Shown in pieces: positions 17,170 to 25,642 of a DNA stretch of 64,000 nucleotides. Where the stretch lies: the NCBI RefSeq assembly GCF_016917755.1, contig NZ_CP070326.1, positions 1,302,001 to 1,366,000 of the forward strand, in the 5' to 3' direction. A model generated the notes under the pieces. It made no database searches, was not told the origin of the DNA, and worked only from the letters and a program-made list of their open reading frames with translations. Within the stretch, counting starts at the first letter, position 1; each line of letters begins with the position of its first letter. The DNA comes from Streptomyces noursei (GTDB taxonomy: Bacteria; Actinomycetota; Actinomycetes; Streptomycetales; Streptomycetaceae). The position numbers and the translations under genes were made by a program.

Positions 17170-18612
17170 GTGCAGCTCACCGTCAAGCCGCTCATACGCA
17201 CCTGCCTGGCCCTGGCCTGGGCCGCGCTCGCCGTGCTGCTCGCCGCGCCGCGGGCCCACGCGGACACGAAGGACGGCGACCCGGTCCGTCAGGACGTCTC
17301 CTTCCGGGGCGGTGGCGGCCTCGTCCTCCACGGCACCGTACTCACCCGCCCGGACACGCCAGGCACCCGTCCAGGCACCCGTCCGACCACCAGCCCGGGC
17401 ATCGTGCTCATCGGCGGCTCGGGGCCGGGCCCCCGGGACGAGTACCGGCAGGAGGCCGAGACCTTCGCCCGCGCCGGCATCACCACGCTCGTCTTCGACA
17501 AGCGGACAGTCGGATACTCCACCACCCACCATGACTACGACCTGCTGGCGGACGACGCGCTGGCCGGGGTGCGCCTGTTGCGCGAGCGCAAGGACGTCGA
17601 TCCGCACCTGGTCGGGCTCTGGGGATTCAGCGAGGGCGGCTGGGTGGCACCGCTGGCCGCCGCCCGCTCCTCCGACGTCGCCTTCCTGATCACGCTCGGT
17701 GGGTCCGGCTACGCGCCGCTGCGCACCCAGGCATGGAATCTCGGCACGCATCTGCAACACCGGGGCGTCGACGGGTCCTTCCGCGGCGTGGTCGCCGGCC
17801 CGGCGGCCCAACTCATGGACTCCACCGGCCTGTTCCCCGCGGCGGACCACGATCCCCGTCCGGTGCTGAACCGCCTGCACCACATCCCGGTACTGGCGCT
17901 GTGGGGCGCCTACGACAACCAGATACCGCCCCGGGAAAGCGCACGGATCTTCCGGGAGTCCCTCGACCGGGCAGGCAACAGGCACGCCGTCATCGGCTTC
18001 GTGCCCGGCGCCGCGCACAACGGACACCGGACGACGGACGGCTTCGACCGCATCGGCGGCCCCCTGTTCCACGGCAGGCCGCTGGGAGAGCTGACGCCCG
18101 GCTACGCCCGGACCATGACGTCCTGGGTCCGGGCCGTCGCGGCCGGCCACCCGCCCGAGTCCCGCACCGCGCCCGCCCCGCCCCAGGCCATGTCCAGCGT
18201 TCCCGTCCCGGGCCGCACCTGGTGGGCATGGCTCCTCCCCGCCCTGCTGTGCGTCGGCTTCGCCGCCTACCCCCTGAGCGCCGTCCTGCGCCGGGGCCCG
18301 GCAGTCCGCCCCGTTCGCTGGCTGTCCGGCCTGGGTCTGCTCACCGTCGTGGGCGCGGTGCAGTGCCCGCTCGCGGTGTACGTGGCGGGCGACGGGGCCG
18401 CGGCACCCGTTCTGTGGGGACGCCCGCTGGCCTGGCTGGCCGTGCAGACGCTCGCCGTCGCCGTGCTCGTGACGGCGGGTGTCACGGTCGCCACCGTCCT
18501 GCGCAGGCACCGCACCTGGAGCCGGGCGGCCTGGCTCCGAATCGCGCCGGCCGCCCTCGCCACCATCGGCTTCGTGCCGTGGGCCGTGTGGTGGGGGGTG
18601 TTGCGGCCATAG
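17170..18612 (+). CDS. Secreted/membrane-anchored alpha/beta hydrolase
   Basis: 480 residues from the GTG at 17170, chosen because AAGGAG lies about 12 bases upstream and the protein then begins with a signal-like segment (CLALAWAALAVLLAAPRAHA, cut expected near residue 32). The alpha/beta hydrolase core follows, with an oxyanion loop GGSGPGPRDE, nucleophile elbow GFSEGGW (about residue 157) and a possible acid and His (WGAYDNQ; AAHNGH). The C-terminal 130 residues contain about four membrane helices. So the catalytic domain should sit outside the membrane, anchored by the C-terminal helices. Esterase or peptidase activity is inferred. Likely co-transcribed with the ArsR gene. Confidence 0.82.
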   Translation: MQLTVKPLIRTCLALAWAALAVLLAAPRAHADTKDGDPVRQDVSFRGGGGLVLHGTVLTRPDTPGTRPGTRPTTSPGIVLIGGSGPGPRDEYRQEAETFARAGITTLVFDKRTVGYSTTHHDYDLLADDALAGVRLLRERKDVDPHLVGLWGFSEGGWVAPLAAARSSDVAFLITLGGSGYAPLRTQAWNLGTHLQHRGVDGSFRGVVAGPAAQLMDSTGLFPAADHDPRPVLNRLHHIPVLALWGAYDNQIPPRESARIFRESLDRAGNRHAVIGFVPGAAHNGHRTTDGFDRIGGPLFHGRPLGELTPGYARTMTSWVRAVAAGHPPESRTAPAPPQAMSSVPVPGRTWWAWLLPALLCVGFAAYPLSAVLRRGPAVRPVRWLSGLGLLTVVGAVQCPLAVYVAGDGAAAPVLWGRPLAWLAVQTLAVAVLVTAGVTVATVLRRHRTWSRAAWLRIAPAALATIGFVPWAVWWGVLRP

Positions 18613-18676
18613 GGTCTGTCGTCCGCCCGGTGGGCCGGGTCCGCGGCGTCCGGCGCGGGCCCGGCCTCGTCCGTTG

Positions 18677-19477
18677 TCACAGCCTGGCGCCGCCGGTGGC
18701 GTCGATCACCTTCCCGGTGACCCAGCGCGCATCGTGCGAGGCGAGGAACGCGACGATGTCGGCCACGTCGTCCGGCTGGCCGACCCGGCCCAACGCGGCC
18801 CGCGATGCGGCGTCCGCCTCCGCGGCCGGATTGCCGCGCAGCCACTCGGCGTTGACGTCGGTGTCGACGATCCCGGGCGCGACCGCGTTGGCGGTGATGC
18901 CCCGGGGACCCAGTTCCTTGGCCAGGTTGAGGGTGAAGTTGTCCAGGGCGCCCTTGGTGGCGCCGTAGGCGATGGCCTCGGGCATGGCCAGCCGGCCGGC
19001 ACCGCTGGAGACGTTGATGATCCGGCCGCCGTCGCGCAGTCGCTTCAGCCCTTCCCGTACGACGAAGAACGGGGCGCGGACGTTGACCGCGAAGACCTTG
19101 TCGAAGTCCTCCTCGGTCAGTGCGGGGAGGTCCGCCAGCATCGCGATCCCCGCGTTGTTGACGATGATGTCGACCGCCGGCCGCGCCTCCGTACCGGGAG
19201 CGTGTTCCGTGATCCGTTCGTCGAAGGCCGACCAGAGGTCGGCGGCGTCGCCGTGGTGGCCCAACGGGGCGTGCAGCGCGACCGCCCGGCCACCGTCCTT
19301 GCGGATGCGCGCGACCACGTCGTCCGCCGCAGCCGCGTCGCGGGCGTAGGCCACGGCGACCACGGCCCCGTCGCGGCCGAGGCGTTCGGCGATGGCGCGC
19401 CCGATGCCCCGGCTGCCTCCGGTGACCAGGGCGATCTTGCCGTCGAGCGGGCGGTGGTGGCGGTGGTGGTGCGTCAT
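18677..19477 (-). CDS. SDR family oxidoreductase
   Basis: 266 residues with an unusual His-rich start (MTHHHRHHRP) before the cofactor motif TGGSRGIGRA. NNAG, the catalytic Ser (NVSSGAG) and YGATK Tyr-Lys pair are all present, and the C-terminus ends WVTGKVIDATGG, so the enzyme looks intact. NADPH is favoured by the SRGIG motif. It is convergent with the hydrolase gene and divergent from the GNAT gene; a palindrome at 19542-19557 lies in its promoter region and could bind a TetR-like regulator encoded elsewhere. Confidence 0.88.
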   Translation of the reverse strand: MTHHHRHHRPLDGKIALVTGGSRGIGRAIAERLGRDGAVVAVAYARDAAAADDVVARIRKDGGRAVALHAPLGHHGDAADLWSAFDERITEHAPGTEARPAVDIIVNNAGIAMLADLPALTEEDFDKVFAVNVRAPFFVVREGLKRLRDGGRIINVSSGAGRLAMPEAIAYGATKGALDNFTLNLAKELGPRGITANAVAPGIVDTDVNAEWLRGNPAAEADAASRAALGRVGQPDDVADIVAFLASHDARWVTGKVIDATGGARL

Positions 19478-19541
19478 GGCGGATGGCTCCCTCTCACATT
19501 GCGGGCGCTGCTGCGCGCGCTGGTGATCGGGACGCTAAAGC

Positions 19542-19557
19542 CTCACACGGATGTGAG
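19542..19557. promoter_or_regulatory. CTCACA-CGGA-TGTGAG palindrome
   Basis: A perfect inverted repeat, CTCACA (19542-19547) and TGTGAG (19552-19557) with a 4-base spacer, 65 bases upstream of the SDR start and 120 bases before the GNAT start. A further CTCACAT half-site lies next to the SDR start at about 19492. It is a candidate repressor site. Confidence 0.5.
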
Positions 19558-19676
19558 AGTCAAACCGTCGCACGACGGTGGAGTGTGCGGTCGTCCCCAC
19601 TCCCCAGGAGGTGACTGGCAGGGCCCGGGCGGTATTTCGCTCGATCGCGCCGTGGAGGACCCGGTAGGTTCCCGCC

Positions 19677-20141
19677 GTGAGTGATGACAGGGAAACGAAG
19701 ATCCGCCTCGCGGCGACGGCGGACGCGGCGGCGATCGCCCACATCCACCGGGCCTCCCGCGCGGCGGCGATGCCGTACCTGCCGCCGCAGAAGCGGGGTC
19801 ACGAGCAGGTGACCCGGTGGTTCGAGGAGGTCGTCCTCACGACGTGCCGGGTGTGGGTGGCGGTGCGGGGGACGGAGATCCTCGGCTACGCCGCTCTCGA
19901 AGGCGACCTGCTCGAACACCTCTACCTGCGGCCCGACCTGCGCCGCCAGGGCATCGGCACCCTGCTGCTCGACGAGGTCAGACGGCACAGTCCGGACGGG
20001 CTGTCGCTGCACGTCTTCCAGCAGAACTCCGAGGCCCGCGCGTTCTACGCACGCCATGGCTTCGATGTGCTCGACACCAGCGACGGCGACCGGAACATGG
20101 AGAACCTGCCCGACATGACCCTGCGCTGGCCCGGGTGGTGA
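19677..20141 (+). CDS. GNAT family N-acetyltransferase
   Basis: 154 residues from a GTG at 19677. The GNAT fold is clear: N-terminal strand IRLAATADAAAIAHIHRAS, acetyl-CoA pyrophosphate loop LRPDLRRQGIGTLLL (Arg-Arg-Gln-Gly-Ile-Gly, about residue 89), and the C-terminal NSEARAFYARHGF motif. It acetylates a small molecule or protein amine with acetyl-CoA; the substrate is unknown. It is convergent with metE and separated from it by a strong terminator. Confidence 0.88.
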   Translation: MSDDRETKIRLAATADAAAIAHIHRASRAAAMPYLPPQKRGHEQVTRWFEEVVLTTCRVWVAVRGTEILGYAALEGDLLEHLYLRPDLRRQGIGTLLLDEVRRHSPDGLSLHVFQQNSEARAFYARHGFDVLDTSDGDRNMENLPDMTLRWPGW

Positions 20142-20166
20142 CCAGGTGCCGAGGGCGGGGAGGGGG

Positions 20167-20197
20167 TCGGGGAGGGGCGCACGACGCCCCTCCCCGA
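20167..20197. terminator. Strong bidirectional terminator
   Basis: TCGGGGAGGGGCG (20167-20179) pairs perfectly with CGCCCCTCCCCGA (20185-20197) around a 5-base loop, located between the GNAT and metE stop codons. Confidence 0.85.
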
Positions 20198-20213
20198 CCA
20201 ACCGGTCCCGGTG

Positions 20214-22532
20214 TCAGGAGCTCGGCAGCTCCGCACGGACCGTGCGGGCCGCGGCCACCAGGCTCTCCAGGGAGGCCCGCACCTCGGGCCAGTCACGGGT
20301 CTTGAGCCCGCAGTCGGGGTTGACCCACAGGCGTTCGGCGGGGATGGCCCGCAGGCCGGTGCGCAGCAGGTCCGCCGCCTCCGCCGGGCTCGGCACGCGC
20401 GGGGAGTGGATGTCGTACACGCCGGGTCCGGCCTCGCGCGGGTAGCCGTGGGCGGCCAGCTCCCGGGCGACCTGCATGTGGGACCGGGTGGCCTCCAGGC
20501 TGATCACGTCCGCGTCGAGGTCGTCGATGGCCTGCACGATGTCGCCGAACTCGGCGTAGCACATGTGGGTGTGGATCTGGGTGTCCGGGCGCACCCCGCT
20601 GGTGGACAGGCGGAAGGCATCGGTGGCCCACGCCAGGTACGCGGGGTGGTCGGCGGCGCGCAGCGGCAGCGTCTCGCGGAGCGCGGGCTCGTCCACCTGG
20701 ATCACCGACGTGCCGGCCGCCTCCAGGTCGGCGACCTCGTCGCGTAGCGCCAGGGCGACCTGGCGCGCGGTCTGCGCCAGTGGTTGGTCGTCGCGGACGA
20801 AGGACCAGGCGAGCATGGTGACGGGGCCGGTGAGCATGCCCTTGACGGGGCGTTCGGTCAGTGACTGGGCGTAGGTCGTCCAACGGACCGTCATGGGCTC
20901 GGGACGGGAGATGTCACCGGCCAGCACCGGCGGGCGGACGTAGCGGGTGCCGTAGGACTGCACCCAGCCGTGTCGGGTGGCGAGATAGCCGGTGAGCTGC
21001 TCGGCGAAGTACTGGACCATGTCATTGCGTTCGGGCTCGCCGTGCACCAGGACGTCCAGCCCGGCCTGCTCCTGGAAGGAGACGACCTCCTGGATCTCGG
21101 CCTTGATCCGCTCCTCGTAACCGGCGGTGTCGATCCGGCCGGCCCGCAGGTCCGCGCGGGCGGCGCGCAGTTCGTCGGTCTGGGGGAAGGACCCGATGGT
21201 GGTGGTCGGCAGCAGCGGCAGGCCGAGGTGGGTGCGCTGGGCGACGGTCCGCTGGCCGTATGCCTGGGAGCGTCGGACGTCGGCCTCGGTGACGGCCGCT
21301 GCGCGGGCCCGCACGGCCGGGTCGTGGGTGAGGACCGAGTTGGCCCGGGAGGCCAGGTCGGCGCGGTTCGCGGCGAGTTCGGCGGCGATGGTGTCGGTGC
21401 CCTGCGACAGGCCGCGGGCCAGGGTCACCAGTTCCGTGGTCTTCTGCCTGGCGAAGGCCAGCCACCGGGCGATCTGCGGGTCGACGTCCCGTTCCAGGGC
21501 GGCGTCCAGCGGCACGTGCAGCAGCGAGCAGGACGCCGCCACATCGACCCGGTCGGCGAGGCCGAGCAGGGTGCCGAGGGTGGCCAGCGACTTCTCCAGG
21601 TCGTTGATCCAGATGTTGCGGCCGTTGACCACGCCCGCCACCAGGCGCTTGCCCGGCAGTCCCCCGACGGCCGCCAGCGCGTCGAGGTTGGCCGCGGCCG
21701 CGTCGGTGAAGTCGAGCGCCAGTCCGTCCACCGGAGCCTTGGCCAGTACGGGCAGGGCGTCGCCGAGCCGGTCGAAGTACGACGCGACCAGCAGCTTCGG
21801 GCGGTCGGTGCGGGTGCCCAGTTCGCGGTAGGCGCGTGCGGCGGAGTTCAGGTCGGCCGGGGTGCGGTCCTGCACCAGGGCGGGCTCGTCGAGCTGCACC
21901 CACTCCGCGCCCGCCGCCCGCAGGTCGGCGAGGACTTGCGCGTAGACCGGCAGCAGCCGGTCGAGGAGGGTCAGCGGCTCGAAGTCGGCGGCCACGCCGG
22001 GGGCGGGCTTCGACAGCAGGAGGTAGGTGACCGGGCCGACCAGCACCGGCCGGGCCGTCAGCCCGAGCGCGAGGGCCTCCTTGAGCTCGGCCACCTGCTT
22101 TGCGGAGTCGGCGGTGAAGACGGTGTCCGGGCCCAACTCCGGTACGAGGTAGTGGTAGTTGGTGTCGAACCACTTGGTCATCTCCAGCGGCGCCACGTCC
22201 TGCGTGCCGCGCGCCATCGCAAAGTAGCCGTCGAGGGCGTCGGCCGCGACGGCGGCGCGGTGGCGGTCCGGGACGGCACCGACCATGACGCTGGTGTCCA
22301 GCACATGGTCGTAGTACGAGAAGTCACCGGTGGGCACCTCGTGGATGCCGGCGTCGGCCAGTTGCTGCCAGTGGGCGCGACGCAGGGTGCGGGCGGTCTC
22401 CGTCAGGGCGTCGGCGGTGACCTTGCCCTTCCAATAGCCCTCGACGGCCTTCTTCAGTTCCCGGTGCCGGCCCTGGCGGGGGTAGCCGTACACGGTGGCC
22501 CGTGCTGCCGCGGCTGCGGGCTTCGCTGTCAC
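20214..22532 (-). CDS. metE: Cobalamin-independent methionine synthase
   Basis: 772 residues, full length for MetE (5-methyltetrahydropteroyltriglutamate-homocysteine methyltransferase), GTG start with GAAGGAGAG about 6 bases upstream. The N-terminal barrel has the Tyr-rich WFDTNYHYLVPE segment; the C-terminal barrel holds the homocysteine/zinc site HTHMCYAEFGD and the last zinc cysteine in NPDCGLKTR. It transfers a methyl group from methyl-THF polyglutamate to homocysteine without B12. About 180 bases of leader separate the start from a cobalamin riboswitch, so expression should fall when B12 is available and the B12-dependent MetH (not in this window) takes over. Confidence 0.97.
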   Translation of the reverse strand: MTAKPAAAAARATVYGYPRQGRHRELKKAVEGYWKGKVTADALTETARTLRRAHWQQLADAGIHEVPTGDFSYYDHVLDTSVMVGAVPDRHRAAVAADALDGYFAMARGTQDVAPLEMTKWFDTNYHYLVPELGPDTVFTADSAKQVAELKEALALGLTARPVLVGPVTYLLLSKPAPGVAADFEPLTLLDRLLPVYAQVLADLRAAGAEWVQLDEPALVQDRTPADLNSAARAYRELGTRTDRPKLLVASYFDRLGDALPVLAKAPVDGLALDFTDAAAANLDALAAVGGLPGKRLVAGVVNGRNIWINDLEKSLATLGTLLGLADRVDVAASCSLLHVPLDAALERDVDPQIARWLAFARQKTTELVTLARGLSQGTDTIAAELAANRADLASRANSVLTHDPAVRARAAAVTEADVRRSQAYGQRTVAQRTHLGLPLLPTTTIGSFPQTDELRAARADLRAGRIDTAGYEERIKAEIQEVVSFQEQAGLDVLVHGEPERNDMVQYFAEQLTGYLATRHGWVQSYGTRYVRPPVLAGDISRPEPMTVRWTTYAQSLTERPVKGMLTGPVTMLAWSFVRDDQPLAQTARQVALALRDEVADLEAAGTSVIQVDEPALRETLPLRAADHPAYLAWATDAFRLSTSGVRPDTQIHTHMCYAEFGDIVQAIDDLDADVISLEATRSHMQVARELAAHGYPREAGPGVYDIHSPRVPSPAEAADLLRTGLRAIPAERLWVNPDCGLKTRDWPEVRASLESLVAAARTVRAELPSS

Positions 22533-22710
22533 GGAACTCTCCTTCGCGAAATGGTCTCCTGCAACGTCCCGGCGGGGGAACGAGGAGCGCGAAGGGATGA
22601 CGAACCCGGCGGATCCACGGTGCGCTCGCGACGCACGGGTCCGCCTGATGTGTACGCCGACCCGCCCTCGAGGTCACCGGGATGTCCGTCCACGCATTGG
22701 CGTGCACGGG

Positions 22711-22935
22711 CAACGGGCAGGTCTTCGGACTCGCGGGCGCGCCTGCCGGAGTCTTCCGGCGGGCACCTACTGGCCGTCGCTTCCCGGATCCGCGGCCCGG
22801 ATCCAGTGCGTATGACGGCGGTCGTTCCCACTCACCGCTGCGGGGCAGTCCCGGATTCCCACCGGGTTCCCTCTTGCGACGCTCCCGCCTGGCGGACGGG
22901 GCGAACCTGTTGCCCGGCCAGCGTAGAGCGCCGTC
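22711..22935 (-). promoter_or_regulatory. Cobalamin riboswitch upstream of metE
   Basis: Read on the minus strand, the region carries the cobalamin aptamer signatures in order: GGGAACCCGGTGGGAATCC, then GGGACTGCCCCGCAGCGGTG, and near the 3' end GCGAGTCCGAAGACCTGCC. It lies upstream of the GTG of metE. The established logic for this pairing is that B12 binding shuts down the B12-independent isozyme. End points are approximate. Confidence 0.93.
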
Positions 22936-23464
22936 CCCCTGACGGTCACCCATGTTCAGATGCCGGACTATGAGATGAGACACAGGTGGCACGGGGTTTG
23001 GCCGCGTCGGGGGGAGACACGGCTCCGGGGCGCCGGTCCGCACTCGTCGCCGCACGCCTGCCCCCGCCGGCCCCCCTTTCCCCTCCCGACGCCCTCCGGT
23101 CCCGAAGTACTTCGATATCGACGGGGACGGCGCCGCCGTGGACGCGAGCCAGGAATCCAAGAATTCGCAGGACGCGGCAGCAGAGGTGAAAGGCATGCCC
23201 CACAGCGCGCCAATTCGGTACGGAAAGGGGCTGGTCACAGAGGAGCTGGGTGGTTTTGCAGAGCAGTTCGCCGACGGGTGCGGGCGGCGACTCGCGGGGA
23301 GTGGAAGTTTCCGGGGAATGCCTGGGATGTCAGCGATGACCAGCCGACTTGCGCATCCGTTCGCGAGCGGAGACCGGCATAATCTATCCCCCGATGCCGA
23401 TTGGCTTCAACTCACCTATTTCCACTAAAGTTTGGGGTGCACCACACAGGAAAGGGGCGCCAAA
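22936..23464. other. Intergenic region with lower GC near the Lsr2-like gene
   Basis: 529 bases between the riboswitch promoter side and the plus-strand Lsr2-like gene. The right half (about 23,140-23,460) is visibly richer in A/T than the flanks. A CATAAT at 23378-23383 could be a -10 for the Lsr2-like gene. A small frame from 23195 to 23428 (ATG after GAGGTGAAAGGC) is possible but has no family likeness, and I do not call it. Confidence 0.45.
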
Positions 23465-23872
23465 ATGGCCGTCAAGGAAACCATCCAGGTTGATGAGTCG
23501 CAGAAGGATGAGCCGGGTGTTCAGGAGGTAATCACTCCTGTTCCGGTCGGCAACCAGATCGTCAAGAAGGCGACTTACTGGCAGTCGATTCTCCAGGACG
23601 ACCTCAATCCCGAGGTGACGGACGGCGTCACGCCGATCCGGTTCGCCGTCCCCGCGATGGTCGACGAGGAATACGAGACCGAGGAGTTGAACGAGGACGG
23701 CACCAAGAAGATCGCGATCCGTCAGGTTCTCGATCTCAAGTGGTACGAGGCCGACCTCGGCGCCGAGAACGTGGCCAAGCTCCAGGAAGCGGTCAAGCCC
23801 TTCGTGGCCGTCGCCCGCGCCTCCGAGGCTCCCACGTCGAAGCCGGCGCGCAAGAAGCGCGCGGCCAAGTAA
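23465..23872 (+). CDS. Lsr2-like dimerisation-domain protein lacking a recognisable DNA-binding domain
   Basis: 135 residues from the ATG at 23465, chosen over an in-frame ATG at 23432 because GGAAAGGGG lies just upstream. The pattern DDLNPEVTDGVTPIRFAV, then about 30 residues, then LDLKWYEADLGAENVAKLQE and AVKPFVAVAR, lines up with the Lsr2 N-terminal dimerisation fold (acidic strand, then strand plus helix). An Asp/Glu-rich insertion (DEEYETEELNEDGTKK) separates the two halves. The C-terminus is a short basic tail (KPARKKRAAK) in place of the usual RGR-containing DNA-binding domain. Third codon positions are less GC-rich than in neighbours (many GTT, GAT, ATT codons near the start), suggesting transfer, perhaps from a phage or plasmid. 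It could poison or modulate host Lsr2 by mixed dimers (inference). Confidence 0.6.
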   Translation: MAVKETIQVDESQKDEPGVQEVITPVPVGNQIVKKATYWQSILQDDLNPEVTDGVTPIRFAVPAMVDEEYETEELNEDGTKKIAIRQVLDLKWYEADLGAENVAKLQEAVKPFVAVARASEAPTSKPARKKRAAK

Positions 23873-23878
23873 GGAAGC

Positions 23879-23904
23879 AACGCCCCCTCCGACGAGGGGG
23901 CGTT
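23879..23904 (+). terminator. Terminator after the Lsr2-like gene
   Basis: AACGCCCCCTC (23879-23889) pairs with GAGGGGGCGTT (23894-23904) around CGAC, 7 bases after the stop codon. The GCGTT end gives it a short T tract. It also lies just downstream of the thiI stop on the other strand, so it may serve both. Confidence 0.85.
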
Positions 23905-23930
23905 CACGTCCGTACGACCGGGCGCGATGT

Positions 23931-25265
23931 CTACGGCGCCTGCGCAGCCCCTGCCGGCGCACCGCACACGGCCGGTCCGGGGCGGTCCGGGGCGGGGTCC
24001 TCGTCCGGGCCGCCCGCGTCGGTGGCCGTCTCCTCGTCGGTCTCCCCCGGGTGCATGATCTGGACGTCGCGCAGCAGCCCGTCCATCAGGTCGTCCAGGT
24101 CGAGGCGCTTCTCCACCGACCGCAGGTCGGCCAGGCCGGCCCGGAGGGTGACCCGGGGTGGTGCGAGGAGCTTGCAGCAGTCCTCGTCGGGCAGTACGGA
24201 GATCTGTTCGGTGCCGATGGACCGGGCTTCGTCGATGATCTCCTGCTTCTCCCAGCCGATCAGCGGGCGCAGAACCGGCAGGGTGGCGGCCTCGTCGACG
24301 GCGGCCAGATTCGCCAGGGTCTGACTGGCCACCTGTCCCAGGCTGTCACCGGTCACCAGGGCCTCCGCCGCGATGCGGCCCGCCAACGCGGAGGCCGCGC
24401 GGACCATGAGCCGTCGTTGTGCGACGACTTGGAGCCTGCCGGCCCCCGCGATCGCCAACTGCTTCTGCGCCTGGCCGAGGGCGATGACGTGCAGCCGTCC
24501 GGCGGGCTGGTAGCGGTTGAGTTCCCTGGCCAGGGCGTACGCCTTGTACATGGAGGCGGCGTTCGTATAGGGAGCGCCGGTGAAGTGGACGAAATCGCAG
24601 CGCAGTCCACGGCGCATGGCCCGATAGGCCGCCACCGGTGAGTCGTACCCGCCGGACAGCAGCACCAGCGCGCGTCCACTGGAGCCGACCGGCAGTCCGC
24701 CCGGCCCCTGATGGCGGACCCAGGAGACATAGCTTTCCTTGTGGTCGATCTCGATGGAGATCCGCACGTCGGGGTGGGAGAGGTTCACCGGCACCGGCCC
24801 GAGGGCTTCCCGGACGCGGGCCCCGAGGAAGCGCTCGAACTGCGACGAGGTCATCTCGAAGTTCTTGTTCCGGCGCTTGACCCGCACGGCGAAGGTGACG
24901 CCGGGCCGCTCGGCGCGGACGCCGGCCAGCGCCGCCACGGCTGCCTCGGTGATGTCCGTCACGGACGTGGGGACGCGCACGGCGGGCTCCACCGAGTTGA
25001 ACCCGATCACCCGGCGGGCGCGGTCGACCAGGACGTCCTGGGGGACGTCGCCGCCCAGCACGGTGACGTGCTGACCGGACTTGATCCAGGTGGAGCCGCC
25101 GACTCCGCGCAGGGCGCGGCGGAGGTTGTCGTGCAGCCGCTCGGTGAACCGGTGCCGGTTGCGGCCCTTGAGGACGATCTCGCCGTGCTTGAGCAGGACG
25201 CAGTGCCCGCTCGGGCGTGGCCCTGCGGGGGACGGGATGGCGGCAATGCTCGGTTCGCCGGGCAC
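23931..25265 (-). CDS. thiI: tRNA 4-thiouridine synthase ThiI
   Basis: 444 residues from a GTG at 25265 preceded by CGCGAAGGAGAG. Domains: N-terminal ferredoxin-like/THUMP region (HGEIVLKGRNRHRFTERL; VRVKRRNKNFEMTS), then a PP-loop ATP pyrophosphatase with SGGYDSPVAAY (about residue 205), and DEDCCKLLAPPRVTLRA with the cysteine pair typical of ThiI. There is no rhodanese domain at the C-terminus, as in many actinobacterial members; instead it ends in an acidic, Pro-rich tail of about 40 residues. It adenylates U8 of tRNA and inserts sulfur, and some homologues also feed thiamine thiazole synthesis. Unusually it sits behind a cobalamin riboswitch, and its ribosome-site region is nearly identical to that of metE. 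Confidence 0.9.
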   Translation of the reverse strand: MPGEPSIAAIPSPAGPRPSGHCVLLKHGEIVLKGRNRHRFTERLHDNLRRALRGVGGSTWIKSGQHVTVLGGDVPQDVLVDRARRVIGFNSVEPAVRVPTSVTDITEAAVAALAGVRAERPGVTFAVRVKRRNKNFEMTSSQFERFLGARVREALGPVPVNLSHPDVRISIEIDHKESYVSWVRHQGPGGLPVGSSGRALVLLSGGYDSPVAAYRAMRRGLRCDFVHFTGAPYTNAASMYKAYALARELNRYQPAGRLHVIALGQAQKQLAIAGAGRLQVVAQRRLMVRAASALAGRIAAEALVTGDSLGQVASQTLANLAAVDEAATLPVLRPLIGWEKQEIIDEARSIGTEQISVLPDEDCCKLLAPPRVTLRAGLADLRSVEKRLDLDDLMDGLLRDVQIMHPGETDEETATDAGGPDEDPAPDRPGPAVCGAPAGAAQAP

Positions 25266-25434
25266 GAAACTCTCCTTCGCGAGTCGTCGTGAGGACCGGC
25301 GCCGGGCCGTGAACGGCAGGCGGGCCGGCCCCTCGTGCCCGGGGCACGGTGGGGTGGAGGCGCACCACTCGCTCAGCGGTCCCGCTGCCGGGTCGCCGTG
25401 GATGCGTGCGCGGTGATCGCACCCCGCACGGGCA

Positions 25435-25642
25435 GTGGCAGGTCTTCGGACTCGTGGGCACGCCCCGAAGAACGGGACTTGTCTTAGCCGTCGCTTCCCA
25501 GGCCGCAGGCGTGCCCGGTGCGTCATGACGGCGGTCGTTCCCACTCACCGCTGCGAGGCAGTCCCGGACTTGCACCGGGTTCCCTCTCGCGGCACCTCGC
25601 CTGGCGGGCGAGGTGAACCAGCTGCGCGTACAGGGTAGACAA
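25435..25642 (-). promoter_or_regulatory. Cobalamin riboswitch upstream of thiI
   Basis: The minus strand carries the same aptamer blocks as the metE leader: GGGAACCCGGTGCAAGTCC, GGGACTGCCTCGCAGCGGTG and CGAGTCCGAAGACCTGCC. A 30-base core running from the B12-box region into the next stem (fwd 25526-25555) is identical to the metE copy except at its ends. About 170 bases separate it from the thiI start. A cobalamin switch in front of thiI is not a pairing I know. Confidence 0.92.

Noticed and set aside
23195..23428. Small plus-strand frame before the Lsr2-like gene
   Set aside because: It has a fair ribosome site but no family likeness; it may be leader sequence.
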